64,000 nt of DNA from Rhodoglobus sp. GTDB lineage: Bacteria > Actinomycetota > Actinomycetes > Actinomycetales > Microbacteriaceae. The translations under genes and the position numbers were made by a program. A model generated the notes under the pieces. That model made no database searches and had not been told where the DNA came from. It saw only the letters and a list, made by a program, of their open reading frames with translations. Positions 50,799 to 59,020 of this stretch are shown in pieces; the stretch's first letter is position 1; the number at the start of each line of letters is the position of its first letter. The DNA lies in contig JAODAQ010000038.1 of NCBI GenBank assembly GCA_025463515.1, positions 16,291 through 80,290 on the forward strand, written 5' to 3'.

Positions 50799-52027
50799 GC
50801 GAACACGTTCCGCTCCAGGAACGGGTTGCGGAACTTCCCCTCCGGGTCGAACTCGTGCGCGAGGGAGACGAAGTCGTCGAGCCGCGGGTAGAGCTCGCGG
50901 CGCACGGTGTGGAACAGCTTGCCCCAGTGCGGGCGGGCGTCGAACGGCTCCAGGGCGGCCTCGATGACCGGGAGCAGGGGCAGCACCGCGTCCGGCTGGT
51001 TCTTCCAGGTGAAATGGATGGCCGTGGCATCCGTCTCGTAGGCCCCGCTCAGCCACAGGGAGTCGGCCGCCATCGTGCGCAGCTCGGTGATGTGCAGGTG
51101 CGGCGCGATGCGCGGCCCGAGCGCGCGGACGGCCCGGAAGGCATCGAGGGCATGGCGGCGCGGCACGAGGTACTCGGTCTGCAGCTCGTCGCCGTTGCTC
51201 GGCGTGAAGCCCATCTTGAAGTGCGGCAGCCGCTCGTTCCACGGCCCGAGTACGCCGCCCTGCTGAGTGGTGTTGCTCTCCTCGCCCTCGACCAGGCGCA
51301 CGTCGTCGGGCAGGGGCTTGGCGCCGTACAGGTCCTTCGGGGGCGTGCGCTCGTCGAGGCGGCTCTTGAGCCAGACCATCGTGCGGGCGTCGTCCACCCA
51401 GTCCGTGAAGATGCTCACGCTGTAGGCGCGCGAGGTGATCGCGTCGTAGTTCTCGAGCAGGCGCTCCCACGGCAGGCCGGCGAACACGTCCTGGCGCATC
51501 TGGTAGCTGGGCTCGACGTCGAGCGTGATGCGCGTGACGATGCCGAGAGCGCCGAGGGCGACGACGGCGCCGTCGAACTCGTCGTCGGCGGGGGAGATGG
51601 TCCGCAGGCCGCCGTCGGCCGTCACGAGCTCGAGCCCGGAGACCGCGCGCGCCAGCGTGCCGTTGCGGTCGCCGGAGCCGTGCGTGCTCGTCGCGATCGC
51701 GCCCGCCACCGAGATGTGGGGCAGCGAGGCCATATTGCGCAGGCCCCAGCCCTCCGCCTGCAGTGCGGCAGCCAGCTCGCCGTAGCGCACTCCCGCGGAG
51801 AACGAGACGGTCTCGCTGTCGTCATCGACAAGGATGCTCGGCTCGAGCCCCTCGAGCGAGACGAGCTCCGCGGAGTCGGCGAGGTCGTTGAACGAGTGCC
51901 TGCTCCCGAGTGCACGGATGCTCGGCGCCGCGGCCACGATCTCCCGCAGTTCGTCGATCGAGGCCGGGCGGTGCAGGGTCGTCGCCGCGTACTCGTGGTA
52001 CCCGGCCCAGTTCGTTCCAATGCTCAC
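50792..52027 (-). CDS. FAD-linked alditol/aldonolactone oxidase
   Basis: A 411-residue VAO-type flavoenzyme: FAD-binding domain with RALGSRHSFNDLADS (covalent-FAD-type His, position 41-55) and NMASLPHISVAGAIATSTHGSG, and an ALO-type C-terminal domain with HWGKLFHT near 380. Related to alditol oxidase and L-gulono-lactone oxidases. The start is GTG at 52027, 6 bases after GACAAT; the long in-frame extension to 52486 overlaps the divergent gene and is rejected. Confidence 0.88.
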   Translation of the reverse strand: MSIGTNWAGYHEYAATTLHRPASIDELREIVAAAPSIRALGSRHSFNDLADSAELVSLEGLEPSILVDDDSETVSFSAGVRYGELAAALQAEGWGLRNMASLPHISVAGAIATSTHGSGDRNGTLARAVSGLELVTADGGLRTISPADDEFDGAVVALGALGIVTRITLDVEPSYQMRQDVFAGLPWERLLENYDAITSRAYSVSIFTDWVDDARTMVWLKSRLDERTPPKDLYGAKPLPDDVRLVEGEESNTTQQGGVLGPWNERLPHFKMGFTPSNGDELQTEYLVPRRHALDAFRAVRALGPRIAPHLHITELRTMAADSLWLSGAYETDATAIHFTWKNQPDAVLPLLPVIEAALEPFDARPHWGKLFHTVRRELYPRLDDFVSLAHEFDPEGKFRNPFLERNVFAG

Positions 52028-52066
52028 AGGCCCATTGTCCCCTGTGCGCCGACCTAGACTGGCGCC

Positions 52067-52885
52067 ATGGCACCGGCGCGCAGGGCGATGAGGCCGCGCG
52101 GCGAGGGGGGCTACCGGCGCCGCCACGTCGGGCCGGCCTCCTTCTTCACGAGTCGCCGGGCATTCGACGACCTGACCGTAGTCGTGAAGCGCTTCCCGCG
52201 CATCGCGGACGGCGACGGGCCGGCTTTCGTGCTCGTGCACGGCATCGGCGTCTCGTCCCGCTACTACCACCCGGCCGCGGCCGAGCTCGCCAAGGTCGGC
52301 GCCGTCTACCTCGTCGACCTGCCCGGCTACGGCGCGGCGCCCGATCCGCGGCGGGATGTCTCGATCGCCGACCACGCGGCGGTACTCGCCCGCGTGCTCG
52401 AGGACTCGGAGCTGGTCAACCCCGTCCTGGTCGGGCACTCGATGGGCGCGCAGGTGGTCTCCCGCCTCGCCGTCGACTCCCCGCACGTGACCGACCGCAT
52501 CGTGCTACTCGCGCCGACGATGCCCGCGAACGAGCGCCGACTCTGGCCGGCGGCCCTGCGGCTGCTGGTGGACGGCGCGCGCAATCCCTTGCGGGCCAAC
52601 CTCATCATCGGCTGGGATTACTTCGTGCGCTGCGGGATGCCCTACTTCTTCCGCCAACTGCCGCACCTGTTCGGGGATCGCATCGAGGACAGGCTGGCGG
52701 GCATCCGGGCGAAGACGCTCGTGCTCACCGGCGACAAGGACCTCGTCGTGCCGCAGGCCTGGGCGCGGTTCGTGGCCGGCGGGATCCCGGGGGCGCGGTA
52801 CCAGACCGTCGCCGGGCCGCACGTCATCATGTACAGCGACCCGGTGCACGTCGCCGGGTTCATCGCGGAGCACGCGGCACGATGA
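52067..52885 (+). CDS. Alpha/beta hydrolase
   Basis: A 272-residue alpha/beta-hydrolase with the nucleophile S125 in VGHSMGAQVV, the oxyanion HGIGVSS after strand 3, the acid in LTGDKDLVVP and the His in AGPHVIMYSDP. The basic, glycine-rich N-terminus (1-25) is unusual and not a signal peptide. Leaderless promoter TAGACT 6 bases upstream. Overlaps the next gene by ATGA, so the two hydrolases are made together. Confidence 0.88.
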   Translation: MAPARRAMRPRGEGGYRRRHVGPASFFTSRRAFDDLTVVVKRFPRIADGDGPAFVLVHGIGVSSRYYHPAAAELAKVGAVYLVDLPGYGAAPDPRRDVSIADHAAVLARVLEDSELVNPVLVGHSMGAQVVSRLAVDSPHVTDRIVLLAPTMPANERRLWPAALRLLVDGARNPLRANLIIGWDYFVRCGMPYFFRQLPHLFGDRIEDRLAGIRAKTLVLTGDKDLVVPQAWARFVAGGIPGARYQTVAGPHVIMYSDPVHVAGFIAEHAAR

Positions 52886-53553
52886 GGCTCCGCGACCTCG
52901 CCTGGGGCATCGGCCTGGACTACGCGTGGGCGTTCTCCACGAGGGCGGGCTACCTGCGCCACCGACAGCCGCCCACATCGCTGTCGGAGGGCTCGGCGCG
53001 GCCGGTCCTGCTGATCCCGGGCGTGTACGAGCCCTGGCGGTACCTGCTGACGGTGGGCCTGCGGCTCCACGCCGCCGGGCATCCGGTGCACGTCCTGCCG
53101 GCGCTCGGGTACAACATCGCGCCGATCCCGGAGACGGCGGCCGTCGCGCAGCAGTACCTCGTGGAGCACAACCTGTGGAACGTCGCGATCGTCGGCCACA
53201 GCAAGGGCGGCATCGTCGGCAAGCACATGATGGCGTTCGACGACCTCGACCACCGCATCGACCGGATGGTCGCGCTCGCGAGTCCGTTCTCGGGCTCCGC
53301 CCGCGCGAAGTACGTGCCGGTGCGGACGATCCGGCCGTTCCTTCCCGGGGACTCGCTGCTCGGCAGCCTCGCCGCGAACCTCGAGCTCAACTCGCGGATC
53401 ACCTCGGTCTACACCGAGGCCGACCACGTGATCCCGAACGGGAGCGAGCTCGAGGGCGCCACGAACATTGTGATCCCGCTGGTCGGGCACTTCCGGCTGC
53501 TCTCGGATCCTCGCGTTCTCGACATCATTCAGCGCGCCGTGGGTGTTGACTGA
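52882..53553 (+). CDS. Alpha/beta hydrolase (lipase-like)
   Basis: A 223-residue hydrolase with the nucleophile S107 in VGHSKGGIVGKHM, LLIPGVYEPW as oxyanion strand, and a His in PLVGHFRLL. Resembles triacylglycerol-lipase-like actinobacterial proteins. There is no signal peptide. Coupled to the preceding hydrolase. Physiological substrate unknown. Confidence 0.85.
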   Translation: MRLRDLAWGIGLDYAWAFSTRAGYLRHRQPPTSLSEGSARPVLLIPGVYEPWRYLLTVGLRLHAAGHPVHVLPALGYNIAPIPETAAVAQQYLVEHNLWNVAIVGHSKGGIVGKHMMAFDDLDHRIDRMVALASPFSGSARAKYVPVRTIRPFLPGDSLLGSLAANLELNSRITSVYTEADHVIPNGSELEGATNIVIPLVGHFRLLSDPRVLDIIQRAVGVD

Positions 53554-53557
53554 CTCT

Positions 53558-54949
53558 GTGTCGACCAACAGCAGCATGACCCGCCAGCAGCGCCTCGTCC
53601 TGATCATCGCGATCCTCGCCTCCTTCGTCGCGTTCCTGGACAGCTCCGTGATCAACGTCGCGCTCCCCGCGATCAGCAAGGAGCTCGGGGGAGGGCTGAG
53701 CACCCAGCAGTGGGTGGTCGACGCGTACCTGATCACCCTGAGCTCGCTCATCCTGCTCGCGGGCTCGTTCTCCGACGTGTTCGGGCGCATCGTCATCCTG
53801 CGGGTCGGGCTCATCGCCTTCGGCGTCTCGTCGCTGCTCATCGCGATCTCGCCGAGCGCGGAGTTCCTCATCATCCTGCGCGGCGTGCAGGGCATCGCCG
53901 GCGCGCTGCTCGTGCCGAGCTCGCTCGCGCTCATCATCTCCACGTTCCGCGACGCCGCCCAGTCGAAGGCGATCGGCCTGTGGACGGCGTGGACGAGCGC
54001 GTCGTTCCTGGCGGGCCCGATCCTCGGCGGCCTCTTCGTCGACTACCTCAGCTGGCGCTGGGTGTTCGTCATCAACGTCATCCCGATCGGGATCGCCCTC
54101 TGGATGCTCTTCGTGCTCAAGCAGAAGGACGTGCGCGAGGAGGGCGTGAAGATCGACTACCTCGGCGCCGTCCTCGGCGTGATCGGGCTCGGCGGCCCGG
54201 TGTTCGCGCTCATCGAGCAGGGCAACTACGGCTGGGGCAGCCCGGCGATCTTCCTGCCGTTCGGCATCGGCATCCTGTCGCTCGTCGCCTTCATCCTGTG
54301 GGAGCGCAAGGCGAAGATGCCCATGCTGCCGCTCGGCATCTTCTCCACGCGCAACTTCGCCTGGGGCAACGTCTCGACGGTCTTCATCTACGCGGCGCTC
54401 TCGCTGGGCGGGTTCATCGTCGTCGTGTTCCTGCAGCAGGTGGCCGGATTCCCCGCCACCCTGGCCGCGCTCGCGTTCCTCCCGGTCTCGCTGGGCAACG
54501 TGTTCCTCTCCGGCGTGTTCGGCACGCTCAGCGGCAAGTACGGCCCGCGCCTGTTCATGACGGCCGGACCGATCATCGGCGGGCTCGGGTACCTGCTCTT
54601 CCTCACCATGGGCGAGGACGTGAACTACTGGACCCAGGTGCTGCCGGGCGTCATCGTCTTCTCCGTGGGCCTCTCGATGACGGTCGCGCCGCTCACGGCG
54701 GCCATCCTCGGCTCGATCCCGGCGGCTCAGGCGGGCATCGGCTCGGCGGTCAACAACGCGGTCTCCCGCGTCGCAGGGCTCATCGCGACCGCCATGATCG
54801 GCGTCATCATCGCGGGCACCCTCGACGTGGACGGCTTCCACCGCGTCATCATCGTCACGGCGGCGCTGCTCATTCTGGGCGGGATCGTGTCGTTCGTCGG
54901 CATCCGCAACCTCGCACGGCAGCCCGCGACGGTCCCCCCGGTCGCGTAG
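53558..54949 (+). CDS. MFS transporter, DHA2/EmrB-QacA type
   Basis: A protein of about 463 residues with 14 helices: SFVAFLDSSVINVALPAI is the DHA2 helix-1 signature, followed by the loop motif and R-G-V-Q-G-I-A-G-A-L-L-V-P-S. Exports drugs or metabolites using H+. The start is uncertain: GTG 53558 is given, GTG 53543 (overlapping the previous stop) and ATG 53576 are alternatives; none has a clear ribosome site. Confidence 0.88.
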   Translation: MSTNSSMTRQQRLVLIIAILASFVAFLDSSVINVALPAISKELGGGLSTQQWVVDAYLITLSSLILLAGSFSDVFGRIVILRVGLIAFGVSSLLIAISPSAEFLIILRGVQGIAGALLVPSSLALIISTFRDAAQSKAIGLWTAWTSASFLAGPILGGLFVDYLSWRWVFVINVIPIGIALWMLFVLKQKDVREEGVKIDYLGAVLGVIGLGGPVFALIEQGNYGWGSPAIFLPFGIGILSLVAFILWERKAKMPMLPLGIFSTRNFAWGNVSTVFIYAALSLGGFIVVVFLQQVAGFPATLAALAFLPVSLGNVFLSGVFGTLSGKYGPRLFMTAGPIIGGLGYLLFLTMGEDVNYWTQVLPGVIVFSVGLSMTVAPLTAAILGSIPAAQAGIGSAVNNAVSRVAGLIATAMIGVIIAGTLDVDGFHRVIIVTAALLILGGIVSFVGIRNLARQPATVPPVA

Positions 54950-55254
54950 CGGCGCCGGCCCGCCGCCCGCCGCCGCGTGTGACCTCGTTCTCCCGGCCGG
55001 CTGCGCCCGCCACGTCGCTCGGCCCGCAGCCCGCTGCCGCTGCCGGCTGCCGCTACCGCAGCCCGCAACCCGCTGCCGCAGCCCGCAGTCCGCCGTCCCG
55101 TCGCCGGCCCCGCGGCCCGTTCCGCCAGCTCAGGACATATGTCAGGGCACCCAACCAATGTCCTGAGTTGGCGGAACGCCGGCGCCGTGCGGCGCAGTCC
55201 CGGGCCGAATCCTCGGGCGCCTCGAGGCAGGGAGACGCGGTCGGGGCTCGAGCG
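54950..55254. other. 305-bp intergenic stretch with low-complexity DNA and a long inverted repeat
   Basis: No gene is seen. 54960-55110 is simple-sequence DNA built on ccgcagcccgc and gctgccg. An inverted repeat follows with 21-bp arms (55118-55138 and 55158-55178, one G-T mismatch) and a 19-base loop. It lies between convergent genes. Its right arm, like those at 306 and 38006, contains GTCCtGA and ends AACG. Confidence 0.8.
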
Positions 55255-56085
55255 TCAGGCGAGCATCCGCGTCCCCGATAGGGCGAGCAGCACCACGTCG
55301 ATCAGCGCTCCGGCGATGATCAGGCGGAAGATGAGGCGGGTGGGGCGGCCGGTGACGACGAGGGCCGCGCACGCGATCGCGAGTGCGAGGCTCAGGGCGA
55401 GGCCGATCCAGCCATAGGGCTGGGGGTCGCCGAGGCCGAGGACGATACTCGCGGATGCCCCGGCCAGGGCTGCGGCGATGACGAGTCCGGCGGTGCGGGG
55501 GCCGGCGCGGTGGGCGAGTCCCCGGATGCCGGTGGCCGCGTCGTCCTCGAGGTCTGGCAGCACGTTCGCGAAGTGGGCGGAGACCCCGAGCAGGGCGCCA
55601 GCGAGCAACGCCCACGGGGATGCGAGCGCCGGGGAGGGGAGGGCGAGCGTGACGATGAGCGGGAGCATCCCGAAGCTCACCACGTAGGGCGCAACCGAGA
55701 GCACGGTGCCCTTGAGGCCCGCGTTGTAGCTCCACGCGGAGACGATGAAGGCGGCGTGCACCACCGTGGCGCCCCAGCCCAGCGGGACGGTGAGGGCGAC
55801 CGCGAGCAGGGCCGTCACGAATGCGGCGTTCCGCACTGTCGTCGCGCGGATGCGGCCGGTCGCGACGGGCTTGTCCGTTCGGCCGACCGCGCGGTCGCGG
55901 TCGGCGTCGATCCAGTCGTTGGAGAGGCCCACGGAGGCCTGATTCGCGAGGAAGGCGAGGCCCAGGAGGATGAGCCGCCACCAGTCGAGGCCGACCCCGA
56001 AGCCGAGGATCACCGCGATCGCGGACACCGCCGCACCCGGACCGGGGTGTGTGGAAAGGGCGAGCGCCCCGACTTTCCGCAACAT
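55255..56085 (-). CDS. UbiA family prenyltransferase
   Basis: A 276-residue membrane enzyme with eight to nine helices and both aspartate motifs: N56-D-W-I-D60-A-D-R-D64 and the second D-L-E-D-D in VLPDLEDDAATG. It transfers an isoprenoid chain to an acceptor ring. The acceptor cannot be told; no menaquinone genes are near. TAGCAT lies 6 bases before the ATG at 56085, and the gene is divergent from the LacI regulator. Confidence 0.9.
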   Translation of the reverse strand: MLRKVGALALSTHPGPGAAVSAIAVILGFGVGLDWWRLILLGLAFLANQASVGLSNDWIDADRDRAVGRTDKPVATGRIRATTVRNAAFVTALLAVALTVPLGWGATVVHAAFIVSAWSYNAGLKGTVLSVAPYVVSFGMLPLIVTLALPSPALASPWALLAGALLGVSAHFANVLPDLEDDAATGIRGLAHRAGPRTAGLVIAAALAGASASIVLGLGDPQPYGWIGLALSLALAIACAALVVTGRPTRLIFRLIIAGALIDVVLLALSGTRMLA

Positions 56086-56139
56086 TCTCCGATGCTATGC
56101 CACTCGGTGATCGACCCTGTCGAGATCTGTTGCAAGAAG

Positions 56140-56160
56140 TTGCGCGATCTTGCGTACAAT
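56140..56160 (+). promoter_or_regulatory. LacI-type operator and leaderless promoter of the second regulator
   Basis: ttgcgcgatcttgc (56140-56153) sits just before TACAAT (56155-56160), a near-perfect -10 box placed 6 bases from the ATG. The reverse complement of this site with one change recurs in front of the GH13 operon (57164-57177), so the gene is probably autoregulated. Confidence 0.82.
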
Positions 56161-56166
56161 TGCGCC

Positions 56167-57162
56167 ATGTCACAACGACTCGCCGAAGTTGCCCGCAAGG
56201 TTGGCGTAAGCGAAGCCACCGTCAGCCGCGTTCTCAACGAGAAGCCGGGCGTCTCCGACGTGACGCGCCAGGCCGTGCTCACCGCCCTCGACGTCCTCGG
56301 CTACGAGAGGCCGACCAAGCTCAGGGGCGAGCGGGCGAGGCTTGTCGGGCTGTTCCTGCCCGAGCTGCAGAACCCGATCTTCCCGGCATTCGGCGAAGTC
56401 GTCGCGGCAGCGCTCGCGCAGAACGGCTACACGCCCGTGCTGTGCACCCAGACCGCCGGCGGGATCTCGGAGGCCGACTACGTGGAGCTCCTGCTGCAGC
56501 AGCAGGTCTCCGGCGTGGTGTTCGTGGGCGGCCAGTACACGCAGCAGAACGCTCCGCACGAGCACTACCAGCGCCTGGCCGAGCTCAAGCTGCCCACCGT
56601 GTTCGTGAACGCGCCGATCGCGGAGCTGAGCTTTCCCACGGTCTCCACGGATGACGCGGTCGCCACGGAGCAGGCCTGGAATCACCTGCGCCAGCTCGGC
56701 CACGAGCGCATCGGGCTCGTGCTCGGTCCCGAGGACCACGTGCCCTCGCAGCGGAAGCTCGCGGCCGCGCAGCGCGCGGCAGAGGCGGCCGGGCTGCCCC
56801 TCGAGGTCGCCCACTCGCACTACTCGCTCGAGGCGGGCCAGGCCGCCACTGCGCGGCTGCTCAGCAAGGGCGTGACGGCGCTCATCTGCATGTCCGACCC
56901 GATCGCGCTGGGCGCCATCCGCGCTGTGCGCCGGGCGGGGCTGACCGTGCCGGGGGACGTGTCGATCGTGGGCTTCGACGACTCCGCGCTCATGAACGCG
57001 ACCGACCCGCCGCTGACCACGGTCCGGCAGCCGATCGAGCCCATGGGCCGGATGATCATCGAGCTGCTGGTGAGCCAGATCAAGGGCGTCGGCGTCGCGA
57101 CCGATGAGTACCTGTTCGAGCCCGAGCTGGTCGTACGAGGGTCCACCGCTCCCGTCAGCTGA
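56167..57162 (+). CDS. LacI family regulator of the GH13/ABC sugar locus
   Basis: A 331-residue LacI protein: RLAEVARKVGVSEATVSRVLNEKPG (HTH, 3-28; key residues here in short) and a ligand domain with FLPELQNPIFPAFGEVVA to DVSIVGFDDSALM. Its operator TTGCGYGATCTTGC occurs before its own gene and before the downstream operon, so it is a local repressor, probably induced by an alpha-glucoside. Confidence 0.93.
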   Translation: MSQRLAEVARKVGVSEATVSRVLNEKPGVSDVTRQAVLTALDVLGYERPTKLRGERARLVGLFLPELQNPIFPAFGEVVAAALAQNGYTPVLCTQTAGGISEADYVELLLQQQVSGVVFVGGQYTQQNAPHEHYQRLAELKLPTVFVNAPIAELSFPTVSTDDAVATEQAWNHLRQLGHERIGLVLGPEDHVPSQRKLAAAQRAAEAAGLPLEVAHSHYSLEAGQAATARLLSKGVTALICMSDPIALGAIRAVRRAGLTVPGDVSIVGFDDSALMNATDPPLTTVRQPIEPMGRMIIELLVSQIKGVGVATDEYLFEPELVVRGSTAPVS

Positions 57163-57163
57163 T

Positions 57164-57229
57164 GCAAGATCACGCAAGTTTCTTGCTATTTGTTTAGTTC
57201 TTGCGTCATTCTGTCAATAACGCTACTTT
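57164..57229 (+). promoter_or_regulatory. Operator and promoter of the GH13/ABC operon
   Basis: gcaagatcacgcaa (57164-57177) is the regulator's operator, with further half-sites (cttgc, ttgcg) to 57205. TTGCGT (57201-57206) and TACTTT (57224-57229) are 17 bases apart and form a plausible promoter. The region is strikingly AT-rich for this genome. Confidence 0.78.
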
Positions 57230-57280
57230 TCATCTCAACACCCGCATGCCAACACTGGCGTTGACCTGAGATGAGCCGTA

Positions 57281-58966
57281 GTGGACGTACCCGTCCTCGA
57301 GTCCGAGGCTGAAGCGACGACTGTCGCCGGAGCCCCCGTGCCCAGCACAACGGACCCCCTGTGGTGGCGGAGCGCCGTCATCTACCAGCTGTACATCCGC
57401 AGCTTCGCGGACGGCGACGGCGATGGCACGGGCGATATCGCCGGCGTGCGGGCGCACCTCGGCTACCTCAAGGAGCTCGGGGTCGACGCGCTCTGGTTCA
57501 CCCCCTGGTACGCGAGCCCGCTGGCCGACGGCGGTTACGACGTCTCCGACTACCGCCAGATCCACCCCGCGTTCGGCGACATCAGCGAGGCTGAGGCACT
57601 CATCCGCGAGGCGCTGGCGCTCGGCATCCGGACCATCATCGACGTGGTCCCCAACCACATCTCCCACGAGCACGAGTGGTTCAAGGCGGCTCTCGCTGCG
57701 GGCCCGGGCAGCCCCGAGCGCGAGCGCTTCTGGTTCCATCCCGGCGTCGGCCCGAACGGCGACGGGATGCCCACCCACTGGGTCTCGAACTTCCAGGGCG
57801 AGACGTGGACCCGCACGACGAACGCCGACGGCACTCCCGGCGAGTGGTACCTGCACCTGTTCACGCCGGAGCAGCCGGACCTGAACTGGAACCACCCCGA
57901 CGTGCGCAAGGAGCACGAGGACGTGCTGCGCTTCTGGTTCGACCGCGGCGTCGCGGGAGTGCGCATCGACTCGGCCGCCCTGCTCGTGAAAGACCCGGAG
58001 CTGCCCGAGGTGACCGGGGACGAGCCCGCAGGCCAGCACCCGAACACCGACCGCGACGAGGTGCACGACATCTACCGCTCGTGGCGGGCGGTCGCCGACA
58101 GCTACCCCGGCACGCGCGTGCTGGTGGGCGAGGTCTGGATGCCCGACCCGGTGCGGTTCACCAACTACCTGCGCCCCGACGAGATGCACACGGCGTTCAA
58201 CTTCGACTTCATGGCCCGCCCGTGGAAGGGCTCCGAGCTGCGGGAGTCGATCGACTCCATGCTCGCCGCGCACGCCCCCGTCGGCGCCCCGAGCACCTGG
58301 GTGCTCTCCAACCACGACGTGACCCGCACGGTGACCCGCTACGGCCGCGAGGACAGCTCCTTCGCCTTCGCCACCAAGCGCTTCGGCACCCCGACCGACC
58401 TCGAGCTCGGCACCCGCCGGGCCCGGGCGGCGGCGCTTCTCTCCGCGGCCCTCCCGGGGTCGCTGTACGTCTACCAGGGCGACGAGCTCGGCCTGCCCGA
58501 GGTCGAGGACCTCCCCGAGGGCACCCGCCAGGACCCGATGCACTTCCGCTCCAACGGCGTGGACCCCGGACGAGACGGATGCCGCGTCCCGCTGCCCTGG
58601 GCGGGCGACCACCCGCCCTTCGGCTTCTCCGCGGGCACGGACGTGCAGCCCTGGCTGCCGCAGCCCGAGGACTGGGGCAGGTACACGGTCGACGCCGAGG
58701 CCGCGGATCCGGGCTCGATGCTGTCGCTCTACCGCGCCGCGCTCACGATCCGCCGCACCCTGGACGGCGACGAGAGCTTCCGCTGGCTGGACTCCGCGCC
58801 GGACGTCCTGTGCTTCGCCCGCGGGGGAGGGTTCGTGAGCGTCACGAACCTCTCCGACCGCCCCATAGACCTGCCCGAGCACGAGGAATTCCTGCTCGGC
58901 AGCACAGAGCTGGTCAACGGCCAGCTCGCACCTGACTCCACGGCGTGGCTACGGGCACAGCACTAG
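57281..58966 (+). CDS. GH13 alpha-glucosidase/alpha-amylase-family enzyme
   Basis: A 561-residue GH13 enzyme with the four signature regions: DVVPNH (121-126), G-V-R-I-D230 (nucleophile), G-E284-V-W (acid/base) and S-N-H-D346. The C-terminal beta domain is present. There is no signal peptide, so it hydrolyses imported alpha-glucosides. It belongs to the alpha-glucosidase-like (GH13_30/31) group by overall layout. It starts with GTG 57281 without a clear Shine-Dalgarno. It heads the operon of the ABC transporter. Confidence 0.92.
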   Translation: MDVPVLESEAEATTVAGAPVPSTTDPLWWRSAVIYQLYIRSFADGDGDGTGDIAGVRAHLGYLKELGVDALWFTPWYASPLADGGYDVSDYRQIHPAFGDISEAEALIREALALGIRTIIDVVPNHISHEHEWFKAALAAGPGSPERERFWFHPGVGPNGDGMPTHWVSNFQGETWTRTTNADGTPGEWYLHLFTPEQPDLNWNHPDVRKEHEDVLRFWFDRGVAGVRIDSAALLVKDPELPEVTGDEPAGQHPNTDRDEVHDIYRSWRAVADSYPGTRVLVGEVWMPDPVRFTNYLRPDEMHTAFNFDFMARPWKGSELRESIDSMLAAHAPVGAPSTWVLSNHDVTRTVTRYGREDSSFAFATKRFGTPTDLELGTRRARAAALLSAALPGSLYVYQGDELGLPEVEDLPEGTRQDPMHFRSNGVDPGRDGCRVPLPWAGDHPPFGFSAGTDVQPWLPQPEDWGRYTVDAEAADPGSMLSLYRAALTIRRTLDGDESFRWLDSAPDVLCFARGGGFVSVTNLSDRPIDLPEHEEFLLGSTELVNGQLAPDSTAWLRAQH

Positions 58967-59020
58967 CCACCGGAGAACCCACCACCGCAGTGCCAAACAC
59001 ATCACAAGAAAGGCAAGACA

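Noticed and set aside
54950..55117. Possible small gene in the low-complexity stretch
   Set aside because: Frames there are Arg/Pro/Ala repeats generated by simple-sequence DNA with no start signal.
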